A stretch of DNA of 64,000 bases from Rhyzopertha dominica. Taxonomy: Eukaryota > Arthropoda > Insecta > Coleoptera > Bostrichidae. The stretch covers positions 20,270,286 through 20,334,285 of the forward strand of contig QCXZ01000064.1 of the NCBI GenBank assembly GCA_025024175.1, given 5' to 3'. Of the stretch, positions 23,760 through 41,640 are shown piece after piece (position 1 is the first letter of the stretch; each line of letters opens with the position of its first letter). The position numbers were made by a program, and so were the translations under genes. Under the pieces are notes generated by a model that saw only the letters and a program-made list of their open reading frames with translations, was not told where the DNA came from and did not search any database.

Positions 23760-24276
23760 TTATGGTATGTTAATTAGAATAAAAACAAATGAAAACTTTG
23801 CAAGATCAACGGAACTTCTCACGCTGAGGAGCTGAACATATAGACAGCTTACTCTGTCTGATGAAAAAAGAAAAGCTAAAGCATTTATAGCTTTATCAGG
23901 CTGCCAGTTTCTTATTTTATTCACTATATTTCCTAAAATTGAAAACACTCTTTCATTTTCAGTTGAAGTAGGCTTAACTGAAAGCAATGCTTTGGCCAAA
24001 AAGTAAGAACTCTTTCTTTACTATAGATTTTGACAGTGCCACTGCACTTGCCTCCTCATATGTTGAAATGCCTCTAATTGCTTTTTCTAATTGAATTTCG
24101 AAGCTTTCTTCTACCACTCCCGACTCATTTTCGCAACACAACAAACGGTGATACAATCTTTATATAGGTAAAATAGGAACATGATTTCTCGAGTTCTCGA
24201 CTTTTCTCGAGCTTGATATCCTGGGAACAAAGCCCAACGATTTCTCGGGAATTCTCATCCCGAGAATGAACCCTAG
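23760..24276 (-). pseudogene. hAT transposon remnant: C-terminal dimerisation domain and one end
   Basis: On the minus strand, residues read from about 23999 down to 23865 match the conserved hAT C-terminal dimerisation region (LLSVKPTSTENERVF, then GNIVNKIRNWQPDKAINALAFL). A second frame directly upstream (24156-23974) continues the alpha-helical segment before it, so a frameshift separates the two. The catalytic RNase H part is missing. At 24184-24276 lie repeated TTCTCGAG/CTCGGGA motifs ending in a CTAGGGTTC terminus at 24276, typical of a hAT end with subterminal repeats. The copy is therefore an internally deleted, inactive element. The other terminus was not found. Confidence 0.75.
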
Positions 24277-24354
24277 TCTGGAAGAAAGAACAAACGCCCT
24301 CACGCTATCCAAGCTGAACTTCTGCGCACTAGGCGAGCCACACCTATGGCCTAT

Positions 24355-24528
24355 TTAAATTCAATCGGGTCCCTCAACTAGTTTAGTCCTTGGCTGGACT
24401 TTTCAGAAGCTTGGATACAGGCAGCAATCTGCTATGATCGATTAGTCAGTATTCCTACCTGACGAGTTCAACAAGGACGAAAGTGGTTGTGGGAATCCGA
24501 ATGGATTTACCAGAGCAGATTTTATTTG
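24355..24528. repeat. MITE-like repeat, copy D, foldback of two units
   Basis: A plus-strand half (TTCAATCGGGTCC, ACTAGTTTAGTCCTTG) is followed by a minus-strand half whose complement reads CTGGTAAATCCATTCGG, TTTCGTCCTTGTTGA and CAGGTAGGAATAC. Both halves match copy A at 6005-6130, so two copies of the family sit head to head. Confidence 0.6.
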
Positions 24529-25466
24529 TTCCATCTTGCTCACGAAGAACTTCTCCGGTAAAATCGTTAGAATACCGGCCTGGGCCATAAAAATAAACAG
24601 TTCAGGTGATGTGGAAGTTTAGAAAGTGTCCTCTGAACATAAGCTGTTAGACACATTAATCAAAATATTAGTTTGATATTGCCGTTTTCAATAACAAAAT
24701 CGAAGTAGCAGTAGTTACAAAAACGGGATGCGTTTGTTCGACATTCGCATAAGCCTCAGCAACACCAAAACGAAAAAAAGGGAAAAACAAAAAAGTGTGA
24801 AGAAGTCAGTAAATCCGGTTATTTGCCTACTGTAAATGCCTGTATTCCAGGACGTTGTAATATCCCCAAAATTTTTTCCCAACAAATTTAGATAATTATT
24901 AATCAAACATATGTTAATTTTGATATATGTACTTCAAAATGGCATGATCGTCTAGTTAGCTTTTGGTTAGGACACCTCGCTGTGATGAAATTACTTACCT
25001 TGTGATTGGGACTGTACTGTTTATTATACTACCGTAGAGCTAGCTGCTTAAATTACTAGTGTGCCTTGACTCACCTTGGACTATGGGCGTAAAAGGGTCA
25101 CGACAGAGAAAACCTCCGTTCTAATATAAATAAATTACAGTTAAGTAGTATAGTCAGAAATAAATAAAGTTTTCGATACAAGCATGTAAACATGAACACA
25201 TAAACACAAACTATGAATACAAATATGCGAGTAAACAGGTACACGTACCAATCATAAATCAACAATAAATGCACCAATAAAATATCAACATCAAAGCGCA
25301 TAAATCATACAAAGTATAGCTAAAATGGCCAATGGCAATGCCACAAACGTATATAAAACATAATAGCATGAGCAAACGGTAAATATCAAGGTCATAAACA
25401 TATCAATACGTATACATATATGGAGAACCAACATCAACTAACATACACACACAACATGTAACAATA
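24529..25466. other. Nothing recognisable
   Basis: AT-rich; from about 25130 onward A/C-rich on the plus strand, grading into the degenerate repeat that follows. Confidence 0.45.
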
Positions 25467-25780
25467 AACATGTTCTTGTCTACAACCACATTCAAAACAT
25501 ACATCACAAAGTTTATAATCTACAAATCAACATGTTCTTGTCCACAAACTGCCTTAAGCTAAATAAACCATAAAACTACTTTCAATACATCCATCATAAT
25601 TTTACATTAATTATGGACAAGCAAAATTAAATAACTTATAACTACATTCATTACATGCATCATGACTTTTTACATTCGTATATATTTATTGTGCGCAAAC
25701 AAGAAATATAAGATCTACTATATAACTTGTAAAACTACATACGATACATCATGTCGTTATTGTATAAATTAAACGACGTC
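25467..25780 (+). repeat. Degenerate tandem repeat, irregular unit
   Basis: A motif of the form AC.AC.TTCA.TACAT.CATC recurs at about 25485, 25575, 25641 and 25734. ACATGTTCTTGTC.ACAA occurs at 25468 and again at 25530. The spacing varies from about 66 to 93 bp, so this is an old and diverged array, A/C-rich on the plus strand. Confidence 0.5.
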
Positions 25781-27309
25781 TTTTAGTTTACAAACAGTCT
25801 AATCAACAAAGAAAAGCTAAATAAACTCTGCTTCACTTGTAAAAGCCTGCAACGTTTTCGTTACAAGTCATTCACTAACCGTCGTTATTTATTTATTGAA
25901 AAAATTCGAAGATCACTTTTCGCTACATTTTGTTCAATACCTCGCGATCATCACACACGCACACATATAGATTACTGCAACGTCTAGCACATCAAACATT
26001 CGAACTTTAGGTTAGATGCAACATTAAATTTTAAATCCATAATTCATCATATCATTTAGTGATAGACGATGAATATAGAAAAGGAATTTAGTTTTGATTC
26101 CAGAGCTTTATTTGAAGATAACGGCCCCTAAATAAATTAAAATTATTTATGTATTTAGAAGAAAATAAAAAAAAATGCAACTAGATCTGTTATTAGCAGA
26201 ATCTATTATAGGTATCGGCATCTTCAACACAATATGCAATACTTCATTATTCAGGTAACCTTAACCTAAGTGCCCTACATAAGGAACGAATATGAGCGCA
26301 TCGGTGTGGCACTCTAAGAAAGAAAAATGAAACTGATTTTCTCGCCGATCAACACTACCTCATCTTTATTCTTCTCCCAAAGGTTATACTTATCCTCTGT
26401 ACTCGAAATCACACAGACAGGTTCCTCTTCCATTCTAAATATCCACCTGTATCACTAGTTCTTTATATATTATCAGTAAACAGTGAAGTGTGGTGAAGTG
26501 ACTTGAAAATGCCCACTGTAATAGTGGACGAAACTAAGACCAACACGTTGTTGAACGAGCCGTTGTAAGCGAGATCCTATGAGGTCCTACGGTTAGGTAT
26601 CTCTTTTATGCCGCTTATCAAAAAAGAACTTTAACGAGTTCAAATCTCTACATGATAACTAATTATTATTAACAGTAGTATCATATTATGCCAATGTCAC
26701 TCATTATAATAAAACAACACTTACATATTTAAGAAAGTTCTAAGCTATCAAGACTGACTTTCACTTAATAAAACATCTCGGGCTCAGATATCTTCTAATA
26801 AATGCTTTTCCATTTGCATGTATTCAGATCACTAATACCATAAGCGTAAGTATGAAAGAAACCTGGTCTTTTGTGACTCATCATCGAATCCGATATTGTC
26901 CAAGTGCAAGACCGCGGTTTGTGATTTATTTTTAAGGTCATCGGGACTGATCCTGAAGATCGATAAATATGTAAGTGATTAAGACTTCAATGTAGTTTCT
27001 TTTTTAAATAGCTTAATACGGCAACCTTTCTCAAAGCAACCCTGTTTCCTTTGAGTCATATGATACTGATACCGTACTTTTGAAAAGTGGTATATTATTA
27101 TGTTTAAGCAGATGACAATGCTTTATGATTTAACCTTAAAGAACGTAAGCATAAGATACCTACAATGATTGTAACCACGGTACTTATTTCAATAACGAAT
27201 GTCTTGCTGAAAATGCGATAAAATGAGTGAAAAATTCTGTATACTGATTCGGCAAATAAATCATTGTAGTATAGGTACGGTAAATTTATTTAACAAGCAT
27301 TGTGCAGAG
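25781..27309. other. Nothing recognisable
   Basis: AT-rich DNA, no supportable gene. Confidence 0.5.
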
Positions 27310-27700
27310 TTGTGATTCTACCGCGCGCTTCTTTGCAGTTTGCTCTTATTTGAAAAGCGTTTTGCTGGCACTTTTTCCGCGTGGTTGGAATATAATTCTT
27401 CATTCGCGCAGTTCGAATGCCGCATTCTAAATTTCCTTGTCTGGGGGCGATTGCACTTTTGCAATCAGAGAAAGCCCTGCGGAGCCATCCTCGCGATTAG
27501 AATTATGCATGTTCCGAAGACGTATCGCTTACGAACGTCTCCACCTGGTCGTCGTCGCGACGTGATATGCTCCGAGTTGGATTCATGTGGCATTCCGGTA
27601 TTTAAGTGTGACGGATCGCCCGGATTAGCATCACTGTCGGCGGCACTGTTATTGCATGTAATTCTTACATCCGCTAATTTATTGCTTAAATAAGATTACG
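27310..27700 (+). other. G+C-elevated open stretch (uncharacterised)
   Basis: About 117 codons are open from 27340 (a CTG codon, not ATG) to a TAA at 27691-27693. The segment is CpG-richer and less AT-rich than all surrounding sequence. The translation contains no domain I recognise. It could be a host exon, a regulatory island or the remains of an element. Confidence 0.25.
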
Positions 27701-34490
<6,790 letters not shown>

Positions 34491-34511
34491 TAATAATGAT
34501 AATAATAATAA
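34491..34511 (+). repeat. (TAA)7 tail, 3' flank of the LINE
   Basis: Seven TAA units, one altered to TGA (34497-34499), directly follow the 3' untranslated region. Confidence 0.9.
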
Positions 34512-37500
34512 ATAACATATTTATATTTTTATTTGCCAATTTTCCAAAAAATTAAAACTAAGGAGATACAGGTTTGTATTTTAAAAACTAAAATTATTTA
34601 ATACAGTCAATTTAGATGTTACTTAAAAAATATGCTGAAACTCATATCCATTCACTTCTATACATCGGCATCGTTCAGCACGACGTAAGCAGTGTTCGGT
34701 CGTCGCGCGAAGTACCTATAGGAATTCGTATGCAGCTAATTTCTGTTGCAGCCTCTTTTGTGCGCGCACTCAATTTCTTCCTTGTATCAAACGGAGTCTT
34801 AGGAACTATTCTCGTGTAACCGCACAAAAAGAAATCACATGTAATGAGGTCCGCTGAACTAACTGTCCATGCTACTGGACCTTTGAGGCCAATCTATTTA
34901 TGTGAAGGTGTTGTCCAAAACAACCGTATTTTCCTTCTGATTTCGAGGGGGGAGGGCTCGTTTTGCACAGGCCAGATATTTTCCTAATATTACAGGCACT
35001 TGAACTTACAGTCTTGAACTCTGCGTCGATGATGATCGGTAGGTTGTAGCGCCTGTAAACCATAGATGTGAAAGGGATGCAACCGTTTTCGTAAAATGCT
35101 GCTTGTTGGATGCTTTTCGACAAAACGTAAAACTTCTTGCTAATTTTGCACATTTACTTTTAATTTCAAATTTTAACACATACCTACATCTGCGTTAGTT
35201 CTGATATTTTGAAAAAGTGGTCACGTATGTGACAGCTATATAAAGGAAAATATAATACTATATATTCATTCATTCATTTCGTATCGGCCAACTACCAATG
35301 ATGTTGTTCCAACTGTCTTTTTTTATCATTGATGTTTACCTAGCATCCGTGATCGGTATTGTACCTTTCATATGTTCAAGTATTCGTTTTTTATATTCCG
35401 ATTCTCTCGAAAACTCTTCTAGGCTTGAAATTTCTGTTTGAGTGGTCCACGCTCCTAGTTGTCATTAAGGGCGATCCCTACTTCTGCTAGATCTCTGTTC
35501 AATGAACTAGGTCTATTTCGATTTTTCTTCTGAAATCAAGTAACGATACGAGGTTAGCCAGTTGCATCGCGATCATCCTACTTGGCTTAAAACGTTCCTT
35601 CCTTTATAGCGTTCAGGTTTTCTACTACTATTTTTACTTTACCATTTATTCTATTTATTCTACTACAAATGCTCTTGATTAAACGGTACGCAATTTTATT
35701 TATTTTCCGACCCATTACAAGACAAGCGCTCAATGAGATATTTTTATTTCGGCATAAGTAAATAAGTACAGCTATACCGTACTTGTTAAGCCACCGAAGA
35801 AGGCCGCTTGGCGGTTGAAATGCTGGCATTTGGCTTTGCCAAAAATAAAAGTTTGGAAGTAGGATTAAACAAGTGTTTTATTATTACAGCTATACCGGTT
35901 ATTGCATTTAATTCATTAGACCCTCCTGTCTATAAAATATGTTTAGAGAAGTCCGCTACATATCACAAAGCAAGTATATAAGGCTGAAGAATGTTTCAAT
36001 AAAAACTACACACATGGCGCAATAAATTCGGTGATCATGTTTTGTAATTCTTTCGTGGACCCCTAAAACCAACCAGCGAAACTAACTATATTGTCCGACC
36101 ACCTGCCGCAGTGACAGTCAGTAAACGTGACACACCCTTCCTACATGTCCCCTTTAAGTTACGGGACCTGTCCATTGCGTCTAGTAAATAAAGTTGTTCC
36201 TGGTTTCCAGTCNNTTTGTATTAAGGCATTACATTTTAAAAACGATGTTTGTACGTTCAATAAGGCGGCTTTAAGTTTGAATTAATTATTTTATGATTTG
36301 TCTACAGTAGTCCGTGATTACAATTTTTTATTCTGTTGGTCTAAATTTGCTAGTACAATTCTTAAATCATACATATTTACTTCTCTTTTGTTTTGTTTTA
36401 TTAATATACATATAGGCATATCACTAACCGTTTTTGCCGTATTAGCAGTTTAAATAATTTCTTTATTATTATACCCTTCGTTCTATTGTAAAAAGATGTA
36501 TTAAAGATTCTTAGATACACAAAGTTTATTTTTTCAAATGTTGCACTGAGCGTTAGTTCCATATCATACACAATAGTAAGTTATGTTTGGTATACAATAT
36601 TATTTATGTGTCTCCACAAAAGAAGACCACTTTTGTTATATCTGGCTGATCAGTTTTTTGGTTCACCTCTACCGATCCATCTTTTGACAAGCTTTGATAG
36701 ATTTTTTATGTCCTAATCAATGGCGAAAACCACATATCACTGGGAACACGGCGTGCTGTTGATAACTTTACGTTTTGATGGAATTAAGAAACTTTTTGGT
36801 TCAACAGACCAGTTTTCAATTTTCTCTTCATAGAAGAATTCTCAATCTAAGCCTGAACGGGAGAAGAATGGATCGTACCTTACATCACTGTAGAGAACCT
36901 ATAGGAGAACGCCACATCAATGAGACGCTGTAAGCAAAAAAGTAGTATAATTTACACTGGTGACGACCCATTTTTTACACAATTAATATATTTTGCAGCT
37001 TTTCTTGTTTTCGTAAAATATAAGTTCGTTTCTGGCGCCCGATTTTGCTTTGACGTATATTAAAGTAAATGTTAGTTTTGTCGAATATCCACTTAGTAAA
37101 TATACATTATTTGTTGCTTTCCTGGCTGAATATGTAGTCCTTGCAGACTTATGCAACGTTCATGCATTATAAAAGGAACCGTTTGCCCCGAGGTTTGCAC
37201 TAAGTTGACCACAATATCTGCTATAGCTATAAAACCAGACCACATGCTCTAGTTAGGTAAGAGCTATTGTCCTAATTAAATCATTGATTTCTGTGCATGG
37301 AAATCTACATTTCCACTGCAGTCGGTCCGAACAGTTTCATAGCCACCTCATTATGCATTAAGCTCACCTCCAGTGCAACACGGCAAGTACGTCATTCCTG
37401 CAGTGTATACCGTAGAAGTTGTCAGCGTTCCTGTCTTTATTGCTATTGTTGTCATTCGCGCACAGCAAGCTGCCATTTTAAAAATGTAGCACTACTGCCT

Positions 37501-38479
37501 ACTTTTTCGNNCTTCCTACACTAAAGATTTCAAACGCCTCAGTAGGTAGACGTTTAACTGAGTAGAATGCAATGCTGAAACCGTCAAACTCTGTTTTATT
37601 GCATGCTTTATGCATCTACCTCGAGCGTCTGCAAATAAAGGGCCGCAGTTCTTGCCGCACGATTTGTCTGTGAATGTAAAACTTTGGAAAACCGAAGGAT
37701 TTTAAAAGGAATAAAATTTTATGGCTATTGTTAATACGAATCTTTATGGAAACTTATTACAGGAAATGCGTTCCGATTTATGGATTGGATGAATTTTAGG
37801 AAGGTAGTATGGAATGAGTTTCAGTATATACGCTTCTGAATTATCAAAGGTCGAAGTAGTTTATGTGATGTTTTGTGTAATTTTGATAAAAAGAGACACA
37901 TAAGAAAAAACAGAGATACAAATTGCTAGACTAAAGGTTTCATCGAAACTATGCAAAATCTTTATAAGGCCAGAAATTTAGTGCATGTAACTTGATCTTC
38001 AACCTTCAGTAGGTACTATCGTATTCATTGATATTGAGTGATCGTCTTGCTTATTGTAGCTGGGCAGCAGTTACAAAAAGGCGGCACAAAGGATTAAGAA
38101 AGCAAAGCCGTCCGCGTTGCATGAATCATTTATAGAAACCCTGTACTATCAATTAAGTAAAAGAAGGATAACTCTACGGTATACTAGAAAGAAACCGAAT
38201 GAAGTTCTTAGCGCACGTTTCTGGTGCTTTAAAAAGTCTCAAGTTACCTCTGCCTTACGCTGCTAACATCATAATTTTCCTACCAAACCAGAAGCTTACG
38301 TATTTACGTATTTCAGGAATAGTTTTAAAATATACATTCCGATAAAGTGACACATAAAATTTGAAATAATAAGATTTTAAAATAAATTTATTTTGAGAAG
38401 ACTGAAAAATCAAAAATCATATGCATTTTTGTGTAATTTTACACCTTATCGCATAAGGAATTCAAGTGTTATGTAATTT
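34512..38479. other. Gene-free AT-rich DNA
   Basis: No supportable gene. The minus-strand frame at 35587-35829 (80 codons) has no recognisable domain. At 36000-36210 two AATAAA sites and a comparatively G+C-richer segment could belong to an old LTR, but no matching partner was found. Confidence 0.45.
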
Positions 38480-38860
38480 GGCGTTAGAAAAAAAACTCCA
38501 ATACGAACCTGTAATTCTTCCAGCATATGAGGACGGTCTACGTTTAAATGACCTTAGAGAAAAAATCTAAAGCAGTAAAATCTGGCGATCAGAGTGGACA
38601 TACGAATTTCATTGACCAGGGTAAATCATCTCTGAGATATTCTAAATACCTAATGCGTTGACCAGTGAGACCTGACCAAACATTAAGCTTCTTTGCAAGT
38701 TGCGTGTATACTTCATGAACCCACTGTGCATTTTCTAGTGCCCAGTAGCGACAATAGTGACGGTTGATTATGCCGTTTAAATAAAAAGTTGCTTCTTTGC
38801 TTAAGAAGTTTTCAGCACCTTTCAAAATTGGGTATTTGCCATGTATTTATATTTTATTAA
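38480..38860 (-). pseudogene. Mariner transposase relic 2
   Basis: The minus strand reads LSKEATFYLNGIINRHYCRY and then WVHEVYTQLAKKLNVWSGLTG, matching the block around the first catalytic position of the mariner transposases at 20.5 and 58.1 kb. The expected Asp of FSDEATF reads as Lys. The frame then jumps to SPDFTALDFF, the block around the third catalytic Asp, so the QQDG part between them is deleted. Flanking TIRs were not found. Confidence 0.8.
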
Positions 38861-38970
38861 ATTGCATATTAATAGGTAACATCTAATCCATAAAATAGCT
38901 GTGACAGCTTATAAATTCGAAAAAATGGATCGTAAGGTGTGTTTTTAATATTAAAAAAGTGAATATTTAA

Positions 38971-39983
38971 AGGGACCGCCAAAACGCGAACATATTGGCC
39001 GTGACGTCAGGTGTCTTGTAAATGGCCGCCTGTTTACATCTGGGGTCAGCGTGTCACGCGTCAGCCTCAGCCCGTCAATTTATTAGTTTGTTGTATGCGT
39101 TCATTTTGTGACAAGCGAATTAAAATACGCCAAGGAAAAGTGAAATACTTATGAATTAGGACTTATGAAGGCATGTTAATTGTTATGGAATTTGTGTACA
39201 GCGACGAGCGGTTCGACGCGGCGGAGATGAGGAACGTAAAAGCAACAGCATAGGTGAACTTTTAATCAAATTAACGTAGCACTGATAATTTAATCATAGT
39301 GGGTTGTTGGAAACATACTATTTCTAAACATAAAAATGTAAGAATCAAAAATGTACCCTAAACTTGACATTTATTTTAGAGGTCAGAATAAATATAAATT
39401 GCCATTTATTTTCGGGGCTCTTGCGGCTCGTTTCCGGTCTGGCTAACAGTCGAATATATACGGAACAACGTCGTTCTTCATTATAACATTTTCCTCTATG
39501 AACTTAAAACGCATATAAGTTTTCATACCATCTTCAAGCTATAACAAAATGGAAACTGAATGGTTAACCTCAAAAAGAATAATAAAACTTACAGTAAGAA
39601 TGAAGATGATCTTCACAACAGAAAAACAAACTGCGATTTCGGCATATCACGTCTAAGGGCCTTAAACAACTTTTTCTTACGTTGATAACTTCGAGGAACG
39701 GTTACAAAAATTTTGTTAGCTGTACTGACTGAAGTACCTTTATAACCATGAACAAAACAACACTTATTTTGTTTTCCATACATAATAGATGCTCGTAAAA
39801 CTACACAAACCACTTTTTGGTGCGACCTCTTACACCGTTCTTTCAATAAACGCCACATAAAAGCTTTTCCAATTTAATAATGATACTACACCATTAAACA
39901 GANCGCTCCTCGGTAATGTTTACATGACACTTGACGTCACGAGTTGAATAACCTTGGATAGAAGCATTTTGGCGGTGACTCCT
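38971..39983. mobile_element. THAP-domain DNA transposon, ~1 kb, internally deleted
   Basis: The ends are imperfect inverted repeats. CCGCCAAAACGC (38976-38987) pairs with GCATTTTGGCGG (39964-39975). Deeper in, GTGACGTCAGGTGTC..TGTAAA (39001-39022) pairs with 39919-39940 at 20 of 22 positions. TTAA lies directly before the left end (38967-38970); the right flank reads TAAG, so a TTAA duplication is possible but not proven. Inside, on the minus strand, is a THAP exon with a splice donor. Kolobok and P elements both carry THAP transposases; TTAA would favour Kolobok. The length is too short for a complete transposase. Confidence 0.7.
39593..39858 (-). pseudogene. THAP zinc-finger exon of a transposase
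   Basis: From ATG at 39858 the minus strand reads a THAP-like domain (NKCCFVHGYKGTSVSTANKI, then VPRSYQRKKKLFKALRRDMPKSQ). After a one-base frameshift it continues with CCEDH (the CEDH part at 39606-39617), the second metal-binding half. Directly behind this is an ideal splice donor, ACT|GTAAGT, reading down from 39592. THAP fingers bind DNA at transposon ends. A Tyr stands where the second Cys of the C2CH set is expected, so the finger is broken as well as frameshifted. No downstream transposase exon is visible inside the TIRs. Confidence 0.65.
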
Positions 39984-41317
39984 AAGATTCGAATTTCAGA
40001 CCTGAAATTCTCTACCTACAAATTTTTTTTTTGTTTTTTAACATGGCGTACGATATATATGCACTTCAAGATTCATTTTACGTAATTTTCAAAAATAGTG
40101 ATAATACCCAATTGTAAGCGTCGCGCGTCAGTCAGGATCGTATCCTGACTCCATGGACAAATGGAATCTTGTGAGAATAAAATATTTCTTTTTGATAAAG
40201 CGTACTACTGTTTGTGGTACCTATACGTCGTTGTTAATTGCAACCCAACACAATGATAGGTTTGGATTTCTTCTGGCTTGTAACAAAATGTTTAGTTTTG
40301 TGTCATCGTTTAATTTAAATGACCAGATTTTCGTGAAGGCGTGCATTAAATTACTAACAGAATATTGTGTAATAGGAGGTATGTTTTGTTTTGTCTGAGA
40401 ATTGTCACTGTATATACTATATTTACAAATTGTCACTACTATGTCGACGTCGTCAGCTTTTCATTGCAAGACCAAGTACTNTTTTGAACATCGACAACTN
40501 CATTTAATAAAAAAAAAAACGCGATTCTTATCAGCGGATATAAAGTTATTATTTGTGGATTCCAGCATCTGTACATTCTGATTTTTTTCAGTTTCACTGG
40601 AGTCTACAGGTGGTAATTTATTGTCCATTGATATTAGGCAACTGTTTTCATTAATTCTATATACTCAGCAGGGTATACTGCAGTCGGAATGAACATAAAG
40701 TAGCAGAAGGTACGTTACTCCTTCGAGTAATTGAGCTCTCACATGGATAGATTAGGTGTGTCAAATTGTGTTGTTTGATTGCGCTTTGAACACTTTTTTA
40801 GGTAATAATTTTTCCAACTGTGCCCATTATAATTGTATTTGTGCCAAATGACATAATGCTGGAATTCCTAGATAACAAAGGCTTGAATACGACAGAAAAT
40901 GTATATGGTTCTCAAAAAACATAATGACGTCACATCTTCGTCATAGTAATAGATGCTTCTTTTAAATCTTAAGTTACCTGTTTCAGTGGTTTTTCAAATA
41001 TTGGCAACTAACTTTATATTTTTATATTATATGCGCAACTTTATCGACAGTTAGTTGGTATATAACAAGCTGAAGGCAATACACGATTTAATGCACGTTG
41101 TACAACGATGACAGAAATTTCCTGAAATTGCGGTGTTCACCTATTTGCTACATTTCATCCATATTGCTTTGATATTTTAGCATTCATCCACCAAGAGTGT
41201 TCCAGTCCACACCTGCTTGCTCTAATAACATGGTACGGGATATCTCCACTCGCCATAACCCCGAGTTCGAACCCCGTCATTAATAAAATTGTATTTTTTA
41301 TAATAACTATATTAAAG
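39984..41317. other. Nothing recognisable
   Basis: AT-rich. At 41258-41280 GAGTTCGAACCCC resembles a tRNA B box, but no cloverleaf or A box precedes it. Confidence 0.45.
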
Positions 41318-41640
41318 GTGGGCCTTGATGTTTCCTCGGATAAAAAGGGGGCGCTGCCGATCCTGGACCAGCGTTTTACTAGGCTTGTTAGTACAGCTGC
41401 GCCTAATGACTTCGTACAGTCGGCCGGGAAAAATTATACGGGATCGCGCTGGGCCACCATTAAATTTTTATTGATTCTGGCGCGAAGATTTTGTCTAATG
41501 ACGTGGACAAAAAAGTACAAAGCGCCGGGGCGACAGTGCATGTAGGTGTGTTGGAGGACGGGGATGGCAGCCTTGACCTAATGATATTTTAACTTTAGCT
41601 ATATGCTGATTGTATTCCTCAAAATAAGTCTCTAGTTATT
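41318..41640 (+). pseudogene. Possible retropepsin fragment of an LTR retroelement
   Basis: A plus-strand frame is open for about 75 codons and is G+C-richer than its surroundings. In an overlapping frame, 41468-41482 reads LIDSGA, the active-site motif of retroviral-type aspartic proteases, followed by KILSNDVDKK. It may belong with the gypsy-like reverse transcriptase and integrase pieces at 45.3-46.2 kb, in the order expected of a pol gene, but 3.8 kb separates them. The assignment rests on one short motif. Confidence 0.4.

Noticed and set aside
41230..41290. tRNA-like GAGTTCGAACCCC segment
   Set aside because: There is no A box, acceptor stem or anticodon arm in the right place.
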